DNA of 64,000 nt from Diadema setosum (Eukaryota > Echinodermata > Echinoidea > Diadematoida > Diadematidae): NCBI RefSeq assembly GCF_964275005.1, contig NC_092686.1:17994547-18058546 (forward strand), written 5' to 3'. Shown here piece by piece: positions 35,101-43,465 of this stretch. The number at the start of each line of letters is the position of its first letter. Within the stretch, counting starts at the first letter, position 1. A program made the position numbers and the translations under genes. Below the pieces are notes generated by a model, which searched no databases, was not told the DNA's origin, and worked only from the letters and a program-made list of their open reading frames with translations.

Positions 35101-38100
35101 GCATTTATGGCAAGTTCCCTTATCCCTTCCACTTCCTGGGCACTTGGAATTCCTATTTCTTAGTAATAAAACTTTAATGTCATCTTTATTTTATACCTTC
35201 TTTTTGTACTTTCAATAATATTTTGCTCACTCCTCTCCGTTCTCACATAGCTATTCATTCATTTTTCTGCATTGTCCATACTTTCCCTTTTTTTTTCCTT
35301 CTCACTCTCTGTCACGTTCAATTGCCCCTTTCTTGACCGTTTTATATCCCGATTTCTGCTTCTTGCTCAACAATAATGTCAGTTTAACTTCTGATGTAAA
35401 TTTGTAGCATTATTAGGTATTTAGGTTTTTCATTGTTAGCATGTGTATTGTGTTTAATTTCTGAAAGAATTTTTTTAACATGATTAATAAGCATTTTTAT
35501 TTTCTAGCATAATTTCTTAGTTAAGTATGGTTGTAACTTTTGATTTTTTTTTGTGAGAAATGTTGTTTTTCTGATCAATTGCTTTTTTATGGAAAAAAAA
35601 AATAAAAAAATTGTACCATTAGTAAACTTGTTGCAGTCTAGATATATATGCACATTTTCACCACATATAAATTTCCTGTTGTTTGCCCAACTTTTTCTTA
35701 TACACAATATTATTATCAACACAATTTGAATTACTTTTGATGCCAGATATCTTTTTACATGTTGTTCATCAACATCATTATTTACAAGTTTCTTTCATGG
35801 TGCATTTCAAAGACACCAACTCTGTATAATTTAGGTCATTCAATCTAATTGCTTCATTCTCCTTTCTCCTCTGTCTGTTCCTCTTCTTAAGTGTTTTTTA
35901 TGATTATACTGTTCATTTTTCAACATATTTGCTGTGCACAAGACTAGATGTATGCAATCAGTGTATTCCTCTAGTTTGTAGTTTTGTCATTTATGTTAAG
36001 TGTTTTTTTAACATATGGTAATATAATTTTTGTCAATTCTTGGATCTCTGATTGTTCTTTGAGTTTCACATACAGTTTGTAGATTACTATGATGAGCTCT
36101 TATTTTCCTATCCCTTTTATTTCCATTCTAAATTGAATGTATATTGTTACCTCGGTATGTATTGGTCACTATGCTATGTGTAGGCCATGCTGTTTTTCCT
36201 ACACCTCTCAAGACAATGATATGTTCCCTGGAAAATAGGTTTCTTTGGTGATTTTTTTAATACCTCATTTGCAAGATTTATGTACACATCAATCTTCTTT
36301 TTAATTATTTCACTAATTTGTTAATTACACGTGTATCAATATGCTACTCAATTTGATTATGTTTTGTGTAGCAATCATTCTTATTATGTTTACATGTCAA
36401 CAGTGTTTTTTTTCTTCTCCGTAAATGTATCAGAATTTCTTCATTTGTCAATCGTTTGAACTCTTTAAATATTGCAGTATATAATTATGAAACGAGGACG
36501 TTTCTTTTTGAAAGATTGGACGAATGTAAGATGGAGAAATAGGGAGTTTATACCTTAAAACAGAACAAACCTCATGTAATTTATAAGTGTCTCTTGATTG
36601 ACCAAGTTAAGAATTTATCCCCATTTCCTGCCCCAATCATACTGTCTAGATATACGACCAGTCCAATCCAAACCCTATGAACACTTCCCAGCTTTATAGT
36701 CTCATATCCTTTTATTAACAAGACCATCAAACCTCCAATGAAACTTCCATTCAGAACCCAACCATCTTTGTTATTACTTTGGTTAATCTCTACTCAATAG
36801 TTAATCCTTCCCTTTGTCCTCAATCAAGTTTAAGTAAATTCAAACCAACTGTGTTTACAATTCCCACCACCAGTCCCTTACACAGTACTGTTCAATGAAC
36901 TTATAATCTCCACATCATAGACCCTCTCCTACTAATCTCTTAACTTCTATCCATGTCCCTATAAATCTTATGCTTCTAGAGTTGAGGAAGCAATCTTACT
37001 CCGGCCCCGACTCTGTTCGGTCATGTGCCAAGAAGGAGTGGAACAGTATTCTTTATATATACTACCGACAATATTCTCTTGTCAATGTCATGCACCATTC
37101 TGGAATTCCTGATTATTATATCTAATAAACTAAACTGTATATCTTGGAACCATCACCTTGTCTCCTGCATTAACTAATGTTCGACTGTGGCTTGACATCG
37201 TATACTATAGTTGAGAGTGCACACCACGCTACCAACACCATAAAACCAGCACTCTTACACTTGCATACCATTGAATCTACTAAATATTGACAATTTAGTT
37301 TCCTAAAGACCACAGGTAAAAATTTTACAATAATTTTACATAAAAATAATTGTAATTTACCTCTGACTTTCTAATTGATGACTTTTTACACTTAAATTTA
37401 CAGCTGGTAGGAATTCTTTTACCCAATTAAATTTATAGCCTATTAAAGTGTTCTTTCATTTCATGAAATGTGTGAAAAATAACATAACTAAATACAAGTG
37501 ACATACCAAATAGCTCTAGCCACTTACAGTTCTTGAAAGTGTTAGTCAAGCTGGGGGAAAATGGAGGCTTCTCCGAGCCTGTGCTGCCAAAGGTTTGCAC
37601 TGGAAGCGGTGCTCTGGGAGTGCCCGATGTGCATAACCTGCAAGTCTGAGCATGTGCCTCATCCTTGATGCTTCAAATTGGACTGCTACCACACACCCAC
37701 AGGAACCTGTGGCAGCCCCTCAACAATGCATCCTCCTGCCAGAAGCTCTTGGTGTCATCTGCTCACTATCATACCTTCCTCTCTTATCTTAGCACTCTTA
37801 TGCCCACTCATGTGCACCATGCATGCACAAACACAAAAAGACCCCACTTCTACACAACAGAGCACATCTGGTCCAAGAATGTAAAGACCCTGGACTATGT
37901 GTTGTTGCCGTCCTGGGCAAGACTGGTAGCAAAGCCCACTCTCTTGTTCTCCCTTATTCCCTATTCAAAGTAAGCTTAGATTTGAATATTATGCAAATAA
38001 CTGAGGGGAACTATTCACACTGTGACAGCAGGTAAAGTGTAGTTAAATCATATGGAATAAAGACCCAGATGCAAATACATGATAACTGAATGCTTCTCTA

Positions 38101-41100
38101 GCATACAGAACCTGTGAAAAAGATTTTCATTTCTTTTGAATAGAACGGTTTACATATTCAAATTTATGGATGTGTTTTCTGTCCTGACCTAGTAACAAGC
38201 TCTTCTATCAACCTGCACCTAAAAAAAAAAAAAGAAAAAAGAAAAAAAAGAAAGAAAGAAAGAAAGAAAAAAAACACTTTTCATACTGGGAATCCAAGTT
38301 GCGTACTTCAGTTGCTGCTACATTGGGCAAACCTTGGGCAAGCTTTCAAATTGTCAAGAAGAGCTCTTGTCAGAAAGGCATGCATAAAATTTGAATAATG
38401 TCAGTACCCCAGTATATTGCATAGTGCTAAGGAGCAGTTCAAAAAACTGTGAGTGCAAATGAATAAAGTTACCGGAAAAGAATGCCACTAGATTTCAGCT
38501 CCCCATAACTCCATATGCCACCTAGTCTCGGCTCAAGTTGACCACCCAGTATATGCTCCCAGGTGTATGTCCCTGATGGGCAAAAGTCAAAATACATGAG
38601 TAAATTACACTGAAATTAGTCTTTACTCTTCAATGGAATTTGCTTGTGATGCTTTTTCTCATTCCTGCAAATAATGATTGATAACACTCAGCAAACATAA
38701 AAAAGGTCCAGTATCAAAGTCTTGTATATATTGCTTTAGCTAGTCTACATAAGACACTTTTGCATTACAGATCTAATTTCATGTCAACACAATAGGCCAG
38801 TTTGTAATTAGCTCATGTGCACGTTGGTTAGGCACGTCACTTGTTTTCAGTTGACTAATGCATAAGCATGCCTGATGTAACAATTTATGGAATTTGTGTT
38901 ATTCACACAAAGAATGAACTTGTGCAGACCAGGTGACATTTCATCGTGATATGTCAGATTTTTTTTTTTTTTTCAGACAAAATTCCTCTCAGCCAATCAG
39001 ATGCAAGGATTTCAGTAGCTCAAAACAGTTTGTCAACTTGATGAAATGCCCCCATGCGACCAGATTGGTCCATCAATCAAAACTTAGGGAATCATTCAAT
39101 TCATTGTTTTGCAGTGAATGCATTTACAAACCATTTTTTTTTTCTCAGTTAATATTGCCAAATACCAGGCTTGCTGTCAGGTGGACGTGCTACCAAACAC
39201 CATTCATAAGGATGACATGAATAACCATTACATCACAGGTGCTTATCTCTGTGAATTTAAAAAGAACATGTCTGCTGGAACAAATGATGATATCTGCTTA
39301 TGTGCAAAGTGGAACTATGATCTGGCTTATCCCTGAAGAAAAATTCTTTTAAAACTTCAATGTTATAGTTCACTGATTTTTTTTTTTTTTTTTTTTTTTT
39401 TTAAGGAATAGACATGCGGTGATCATATCTCTTCCATCTGTGTCATTTAATGAATATGATTACAATCACTATACATCACTTTAGACTGCCATGATCTCCA
39501 TGGAATTTGACGTGTAAGCTAGATTAAGTCACATTTTCTCACAAGGCACAAAATGTTCCTCGGAGCATGGATTGGACTTACTGCACATGGATGTTTATCG
39601 CTCATTGATTATCAAATGCACCTGTTTCCGTTAAAAGTGTTACAATAGAATATATAACAAATGCAAACAGAATAAAATATAAACATGCTTTCCTGCTTAA
39701 ATCTCATCATGGCTGACATCAGCCAGCCTGAGTTAAAACAAGACAGTGCTTTGAGAAATCTAAACACTACATGCACAGAAGTTTAGAGTTATTTGCCATT
39801 GGGGACAAAGAGAATTCTGTTGCAAATTTTGAGACCATTCTATGTTAAGGTTGATAGCAGGAATACCTTTGAAATCAATGCAAAACATAAAATGCTGACC
39901 GGAACAGATGTAGTATGTAATAGGCAATCTTGTGATGATCATAAGCCAGTTCATAATTAGCTCATGTGCATGTTGGTACAAATGACCCTTCTATTTTCTT
40001 AGTTGGTTAGGCACTTCACTCATATTCAAAGCAACATAATGCGTACCGGTAAGTTTGCCCGGTGTACCAATTTATGGAATTCATGTTAAACAAAAAATGA
40101 TCTTGCATAGCGATACCAGGTGACCAGAATGGTCCATCAAACAACCCGGTGGAGGGTGGAGGGGGGGGGGGGTGCATCCATTTTTTTTATTTATTTTTTT
40201 TATTGAATGCATCAAAACATGTTTATATTCGTATTGCCAAATACCAGGTTTGCAGTCAGGTGGATGTACAAGGATTGCATGAATAATCATTATAATAATA
40301 TGACAGAGGCTTATCTCCAATGATCAATGGCCTTTTTCTGCTCATGCGGAAAGTAGAACTACGAACTGGTTTATTCACATTAATCTCAAGGGAGTTTTCT
40401 TATTTTCTGCTGCTAAATGCTTTATGATGATATAGACAGCAAAACAAGTGAAAAGTTGTTTTACCTACACATCACTGTCTCCTTTTGAAAAAAAAAACAA
40501 AAAACAAAAACAAAAACCAATCTCACCTAGTCCAACTTTACTCCAGACTTCAAAGACTTCTACTCTGTTTGCTGGAGTTGGTCTGGGCTGCTTGTTGAGT
40601 TGTTCTAGCTCATGGTCTTTGGTAGCATGATGCTTCCCACTGCTTCTCATCTGTTCATCAACCCAGTTATAAACCTTCTTCACTTCTGGTGCTAAAAAAA
40701 CCCCAAAACAAAAAAAAAAACAAACAAACAAACAAATGAACAAACAAACAATCAAATGTACATGTACAAATGTTAAGAAACAGCTGATAAAGGGAAGTGA
40801 AGTTTGATAACCAGCAAAACTGGCATATCTATTACACAATAAAAGTAGCATAACGCCAAAAAATAAGCGACAATGGTATTATCAGTAAGGTCATGGCCGC
40901 TTGAACCTTAATTTGATCTCATAAGTTAATTTAATGAAATCCTAAATGGCACTTTGGATGATCTCCATGGTTAAAATACTTAGTATAGGGAATGGGACAG
41001 ATTTCACAGGAGTTCGGTCAAAACTCAGTTAATTTAATGATTCTGACATATATGTTTTAGAAATACCACAACAAAAGCCTGTAACCTATAGTGACATGAA

Positions 41101-42786
41101 ATCATAAAGAATGAGCCAAATCTTTGGTTGTTGAGGTATTGTATTGATTTTTGAGGTAGAGAATTAAGTAATGCCGTAAAGGAGGGGGATTGATTAAATC
41201 ACACTGCTCAGCTTTCTTGTCTAGGCTTAGACCTCATCTGGACAATAGTCACATGATTTTTATATTTAAAAAAGTTCATATCTCTTTTGCTGATGATTTA
41301 CAATTAAACTTTGGTTTTGTTTCGTATGCATTTTGGGGCATTGAGGGCACTCGGAGAATTTCTGGAGGAATGGATTAACAGCCAGCCTGCACAACTACAG
41401 GTTTGTTTTAAAGGTTTCTTCTACTAGACCTTTACAATCCATAACCTTCGATCACCATGCCTATGGCCACGACCACATTGTTGATAACATGGTTTAATTG
41501 TCACTGCAAGCTACTGAATATGAACAGAGTAAAACGGACTGTGTGGGCTGGTCTTTGTGGGAGTGACAAAGTTATCAGTCAGATGGCCATGTTAAAGGTT
41601 TCATGGACCATAAAATGTTAGAAGAAACCCTGAACACAAGTTTACCACACATACAAACCTGCATTCGTACAGGCTGGCCTTTTTGGCCACTTAATACAGA
41701 TCCCACTGATTCAATGAGACATTCATTCATCCTTTATGTGACACTCAAACTTGGAAAAAGTGAAATTTGTCATTGTTGTCTTTAATATAACTTTGTGCTC
41801 AATCATGCATGACATTTAAAGGTACCAGTACCAATAAATGGAAAGAGAAACAGGTGTACGATGTATGGTAGCCCTATTACATATCGACCGCCCTTTTTGA
41901 AACCGACCGCGTATACATTGGCGCACAGAAAGCTTAGTACGCACTTCACTGCGCGCAGAGCACGCACTTCACTGCGCGCAGAGCACATAAAAATGGATTG
42001 GCTTTGACCGTTGATGAGGATGGTGTGGGAAAACGCAAAAATTCACTGTTCATTGATGGTTTTAATCAAGGACAAAATTTCGAATGAATATATTTTCACC
42101 GAATCGTAATGTAATGTCTATGGATCACGAAGTAGACGAAGTTTCTAAAAAGCTTCGTACAACACGGTGTTCAATACAACTCGGTTTGCGTGCATTGTCA
42201 ATGCAAAAACAGCGGTCGATCTCAATAAGGACCTTTACCGCGGGGAGCCGAAACGAGGCCACGCAAGTTCGACGGCGAACTTTTTGCACTGAATCTTCGA
42301 ATTGAAAAGGGAACAACGGCATTTGATAGTGCTGGATTTTCTCAATCACTTAGGTCAAGTTTTTAACGTTAATTTCAGTGTTAAATATTCTTATCAAGCA
42401 TATAAACATTAGGCAGTCGATGAGTAGTAGGTCCAACCATACTAGCTGTAGTGTTAGAAACCCTTACATCAGTTCTTCTTTTCCCACGTCACTACATAGC
42501 TACAACCAACATTGTGCTCTCCATCACTCAGGGTTGGGCTCTACTACTGTGCCTCTAGTTGACAATTATGAAATTATGAAAGCACTGTTATTTCATTCTG
42601 ACTGTGAAGATGCAATTCTATTATCCCCATCCACAACGTCATGTTGGTTATAGCTTGAACTTCTCATTTGTTATGATTACATGTATATCTGAACCTACCA
42701 GTGAAAAATAGGTAAAGCGTGTAAACACTAGCCAGAACGTAGAGAAGGACCACTCCAGTTAAGATTTGCCGTATTCTCCGGTTCAT
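23188..42786 (-). CDS. RXYLT1: Ribitol-5-phosphate xylosyltransferase 1, six exons
   Basis: A Golgi type II membrane glycosyltransferase (formerly TMEM5) that adds xylose to ribitol-5-phosphate on the O-mannosyl glycan of alpha-dystroglycan. Exons on the minus strand are 42786-42699, 40691-40527, 38572-38473, 26256-25951, 25095-24925 and 23587-23188. All have AG/GT borders with matching phases (1,1,2,2,2) and give 409 codons; the human protein has 443. Exon 1 encodes a short basic tail (MNRRIRQ) and one membrane segment (LTGVVLLYVLASVYTLYLFF). Family matches include YTWEHIL, ENVVLILNGR, LMLIGNEQCQNDW, LQWPLGVAT, YLCNFMGTVY and SDLTLSPVGMNPECYRIYEA. Intron 3 is 12.2 kb and carries the LTR element and several MITEs. 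Assignment is from remembered human sequence; exon borders are my reading. Confidence 0.93.
26415..27970. mobile_element. Long-TIR MITE split by a nested insertion
   Basis: The left end TTAAAGGGGAATTCCATT and the right end, read in complement, TTAAAGGGGAAGTCCATC match inward for about 70 bp (both arms include 'aacagaaaaatcag'). An unrelated repeat (26481-27511) sits between the arms, so the MITE was interrupted after insertion. It lies in RXYLT1 intron 3. C and A homopolymers (27862-27900) lie in the right arm side. Confidence 0.8.
26481..27511. mobile_element. Hairpin-ended element with three 320-bp internal repeats
   Basis: Starts with the palindrome AGACCCGCGGGTCT and 'agcgctcacccgagtat', and ends with the hairpin TTGAGCCTTTGGCTCAG inside AGCTCAC/GTGAGCT. 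The interior has three direct repeats of about 320 bp with landmarks 'gattccttcattttgggg', 'ggggcatggtgcccattt', 'gatgctacctgccaagtt' and 'gaagatgaaaatgta', near 26631, 26956 and 27279. It has no ORF of note. The end architecture is familiar from repeats in marine invertebrate genomes. Whether it is a Helitron-like or MITE-like element is not settled. Confidence 0.6.
28080..28358. mobile_element. Diverged half-copy of the 55260 MITE family
   Basis: Shares blocks in order with the right half of the MITE at 55260-55821, including 'aaaagtgaaaata', 'ttttctttatat', 'gattttcctcaaact', 'tgttctag' and a final 'cctttaa'. It is visibly more diverged, and the left half is not recognisable. Confidence 0.55.
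28359..29044. other. Intron sequence, nothing recognised
   Basis: RXYLT1 intron 3. Short ORFs only, with no domain or repeat identity. Confidence 0.4.
29045..29750. repeat. Diverged tandem repeat, about 125-165 bp units
   Basis: About five degenerate units share 'gctgaatctgaatc', 'gatgatgcaa', 'tattcaaaatggct' and 'atattcccttataaa'. Landmark spacing varies from about 125 to 165 bp. Divergence between units is high, so this is an old minisatellite inside RXYLT1 intron 3. Confidence 0.6.
29751..31702. other. Intron sequence, nothing recognised
   Basis: RXYLT1 intron 3. The 30.9-31.1 kb part is richer in CpG ('cgatatgcgacgtagta', 'cgcgcgtgctccgcg'), unlike its surroundings, but no exon or promoter can be supported. 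Confidence 0.35.
31703..32437 (+). repeat. 5' LTR
   Basis: 735 bp, TG...CA ends with a 6-bp terminal inverted repeat (TGTAAG / CTTACA). 'tatatatacta' near 32234 and 'aataaa' near 32301 are candidate TATA-like and poly(A)-like signals. Confidence 0.92.
32439..32451 (+). promoter_or_regulatory. Primer-binding site, tRNA-Leu type
   Basis: TGGTGGCAGCGGT begins one base after the 5' LTR. It is the exact complement of the 3' end (with CCA) of an animal tRNA-Leu whose acceptor side ends ACCGCTGCCACCA. Confidence 0.8.
33418..34998 (+). CDS. LTR-element ORF: SR-like domain plus integrase HHCC module
   Basis: 526 codons from the ATG at 33418; the frame is open slightly further 5' but without an ATG. 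Residues about 3-100 are an SR-like region rich in RS, SP and SH (HSRSPSPERHSSYSHSRS is typical). Residues 100-220 are Pro/Ser-rich linker. Residues about 230-365 form an integrase-type zinc-binding module with RDGLLYRR, then H-x6-H (HTSMSALH), GTAKTIELIEG, YWHGMRKDIAHLC and C-x-x-C. The rest is a low-complexity Ser/Pro/Thr tail. In Ty3/gypsy proteins the HHCC module precedes the DDE core; here no core follows in this ORF. An SR-like head suggests RNA or splicing-factor interaction, which is inference. Its role may be gag-like packaging of its own RNA. Confidence 0.75.
   Translation: MYSSRDHNYSRERSHSFRPHSPSYHSYRSPYHSRSPSPERHSSYSHSRSHYRPRSPSRGYSSSYSRHHRYHSRSPSPDHYSDYSNQSISSTSRCGYDHRYDDSSHYRYGPHTFSPTSTRLHSSPPPPHDTHGVRKLSSPPPPPSPGGHYKGGHDDLPVSSSFPSTIDRGHNPSPPSSPSPDIPIEVASLPSSASACADSSSISSPPSPPAPPTNLSSFFSVLLEHGVRLHQAQHQNLIIRQVAAWIRSGYVPPKSAIPHYEECLFKFRHQFERFIIRDGLLYRRKRHPSGIMIEQVVIPYSVIPTVLSVMHTSMSALHFGTAKTIELIEGLCYWHGMRKDIAHLCSHCEACNSYRTSVFPPPSLPQTCAVISHPSSPSPPTPIRSLKCTLPISSPLSPLSIDCDILPLASDSDAPTSSSTGTDSDSSTPFSTSSPLNLPDYQPPLQAHCTVSSQTHTFQPFPPSLPHSHYPQPSPNHFTNWDSVVPSHMSIASSHFFYDAHAVVHADSVRTHGGQLPNPQTDYDPS
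34999..36524 (+). other. Non-coding 3' interior of the LTR element
   Basis: Strongly T-rich, with no ORF above about 70 codons. No recognisable protein domain on either strand. The 15 bases before the 3' LTR (gaaagattggacgaa) are only weakly purine-rich, so the polypurine tract is uncertain. Confidence 0.6.
36525..37259 (+). repeat. 3' LTR
   Basis: 735 bp, same length and, on reading, same sequence as the 5' LTR, followed by the CTTG target duplication. Confidence 0.92.
37264..38472. other. Intron sequence with an A/GAAA-rich tract
   Basis: RXYLT1 intron 3. At 38221-38276 there is an A-rich tract ending in (GAAA)n. The frames around 37665-38035 show no known domain. Confidence 0.45.
38790..39350. 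repeat. Left copy of a diverged intronic duplication
   Basis: Shares ordered blocks with 39940-40400: 'aattagctcatgtgca', 'ttggttaggcac', 'caatttatggaatt', 'gaccaggtgac', 'ttgccaaataccagg' and 'gtcaggtgga'. The unit is about 0.5 kb and the copies are about 1.15 kb apart within RXYLT1 intron 2. They have diverged substantially and carry different T- and G-rich inserts. Confidence 0.65.
39376..39402. repeat. T homopolymer
   Basis: A run of more than 20 T residues between the two copies of the intronic duplication. Confidence 0.8.
39940..40400. repeat. Right copy of a diverged intronic duplication
   Basis: Counterpart of 38790-39350, interrupted by a G run and T-rich tract at 40155-40205. Confidence 0.65.
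40692..42698 (-). other. RXYLT1 intron 1
   Basis: Begins with a CAAA-rich tract (about 40700-40752) next to the exon 2 acceptor. At 41938-41987 a 25-bp unit 'cgcacttcactgcgcgcaga' plus 'gcacg' occurs twice in tandem. A 73-codon frame at 42084 is unrecognised and probably chance. No other feature. Confidence 0.55.
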
Positions 42787-43107
42787 ACTGTAGAAAACAG
42801 TCAACAACGCAACGTCAAGTTTTCATTCTTCATGAGGATATCGTATCGATATCTTGTCAGGCCAAGAACATGTTGGTTGCGGCGTTCTAAACGCTATGAG
42901 TTGCGCTTGTCACTGACTGGACTCTTTCACCTGTCGTCACGGGGGTACTCAGCTAGCTAGCATGCTCCTCACGCTAGCAGCGGGGTCCCTGTGCCAGTAC
43001 ACACAGATTGCGAAATCGACACTCTTCCCAACCTCCCTAACTCAACACACATGCACACGTGTGATGATATCTTTGGTGAACGCCATACGCTGTGTACCAT
43101 GTTATAC

Positions 43108-43251
43108 GCTAGCAAATAGCACAGATATAAATAGGTAGATTGATCAAGCCCATTCACATCCCACGCGTAGCTTTATAGCCAGTTGCGCGCACATTACATG
43201 CCGCCATTTTGATTAGTCTTTTGTTACGTCACGGCTTGCGATGAACAGGGG
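43108..43251 (-). repeat. Promoter inverted repeat, left arm
   Basis: Includes 'ataggtagattgatcaag', 'atagccag', the YY1-like 'ccgccattttg' at 43201-43211 and the CRE-like 'ttacgtca' at 43224-43231. It faces RXYLT1. Confidence 0.75.
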
Positions 43252-43310
43252 GAGGTAAAAAAGAAGAAAAAAAAGTCAGCGTAGGCCTGCGCTATGCTGC
43301 AACTCTGCAA

Positions 43311-43446
43311 ACCCTGTTCTGCGCACGCTAGCCGTGACGTAACAAAAGACTAACCAAAATGGCGGAGATCGCGTGCGCTGGCTATGCTTTCATACCCCAC
43401 TTGATCATTCTACCTATATAGTTCTGTGGCAAATAGCGCTAGAATT
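43311..43446 (+). repeat. Promoter inverted repeat, right arm
   Basis: Complement of the left arm: 'tgacgtaa' at 43335-43342, 'caaaatggcgg' at 43355-43365, 'ctggctat', 'cttgatcattctacctat'. The ATGGCGG inside it resembles a TISU-type start element and opens a short upstream frame ending at the TATATAG near 43420. Confidence 0.75.
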
Positions 43447-43465
43447 ACTTGTTAGCAGACTGACA

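Larger units (their letters stand above)
31703..37259 (+). mobile_element. Non-autonomous LTR retrotransposon with paired LTRs
   Basis: A 5557-bp element bounded by two 735-bp direct repeats in which I saw no difference on reading, implying recent insertion. LTRs start TGTAAG and end CTTACA. A 4-bp target duplication CTTG flanks the element (31699-31702 and 37260-37263). A primer-binding site matching tRNA-Leu follows the 5' LTR. One long ORF occupies the centre; the other 2.5 kb of interior is AT-rich and non-coding. The integrase-type zinc module in the ORF and the 4-bp duplication point to Ty3/gypsy kinship. No reverse transcriptase, protease or RNase H is recognisable, so it looks like a structurally complete but non-autonomous element. 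It lies in RXYLT1 intron 3, antisense to the gene. Confidence 0.9.
42787..43465. promoter_or_regulatory. Bidirectional promoter region between RXYLT1 and MRPL46
   Basis: 679 bp separate the two divergent start codons. About half is an inverted repeat. The left arm is about 43108-43251 and the right arm about 43311-43446, with a 60-bp spacer that includes an A/G-rich tract. Each arm holds, pointing outward, a CRE-like TTACGTCA and a YY1-like GCCATTTTG/CAAAATGGCGG. A stretch of about 24 bp around the CRE is identical in both arms, while the rest of the arms matches only partly. The right-arm YY1-like site lies about 100 bp before the MRPL46 ATG. YY1 and CRE sites are common in housekeeping and mitochondrial-protein promoters; binding here is inferred. 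Confidence 0.7.

Noticed and set aside
42084-42305. 73-codon ORF in RXYLT1 intron 1
   Set aside because: Lies between two phase-matched RXYLT1 exons, has no known domain and shows no sign of splicing.
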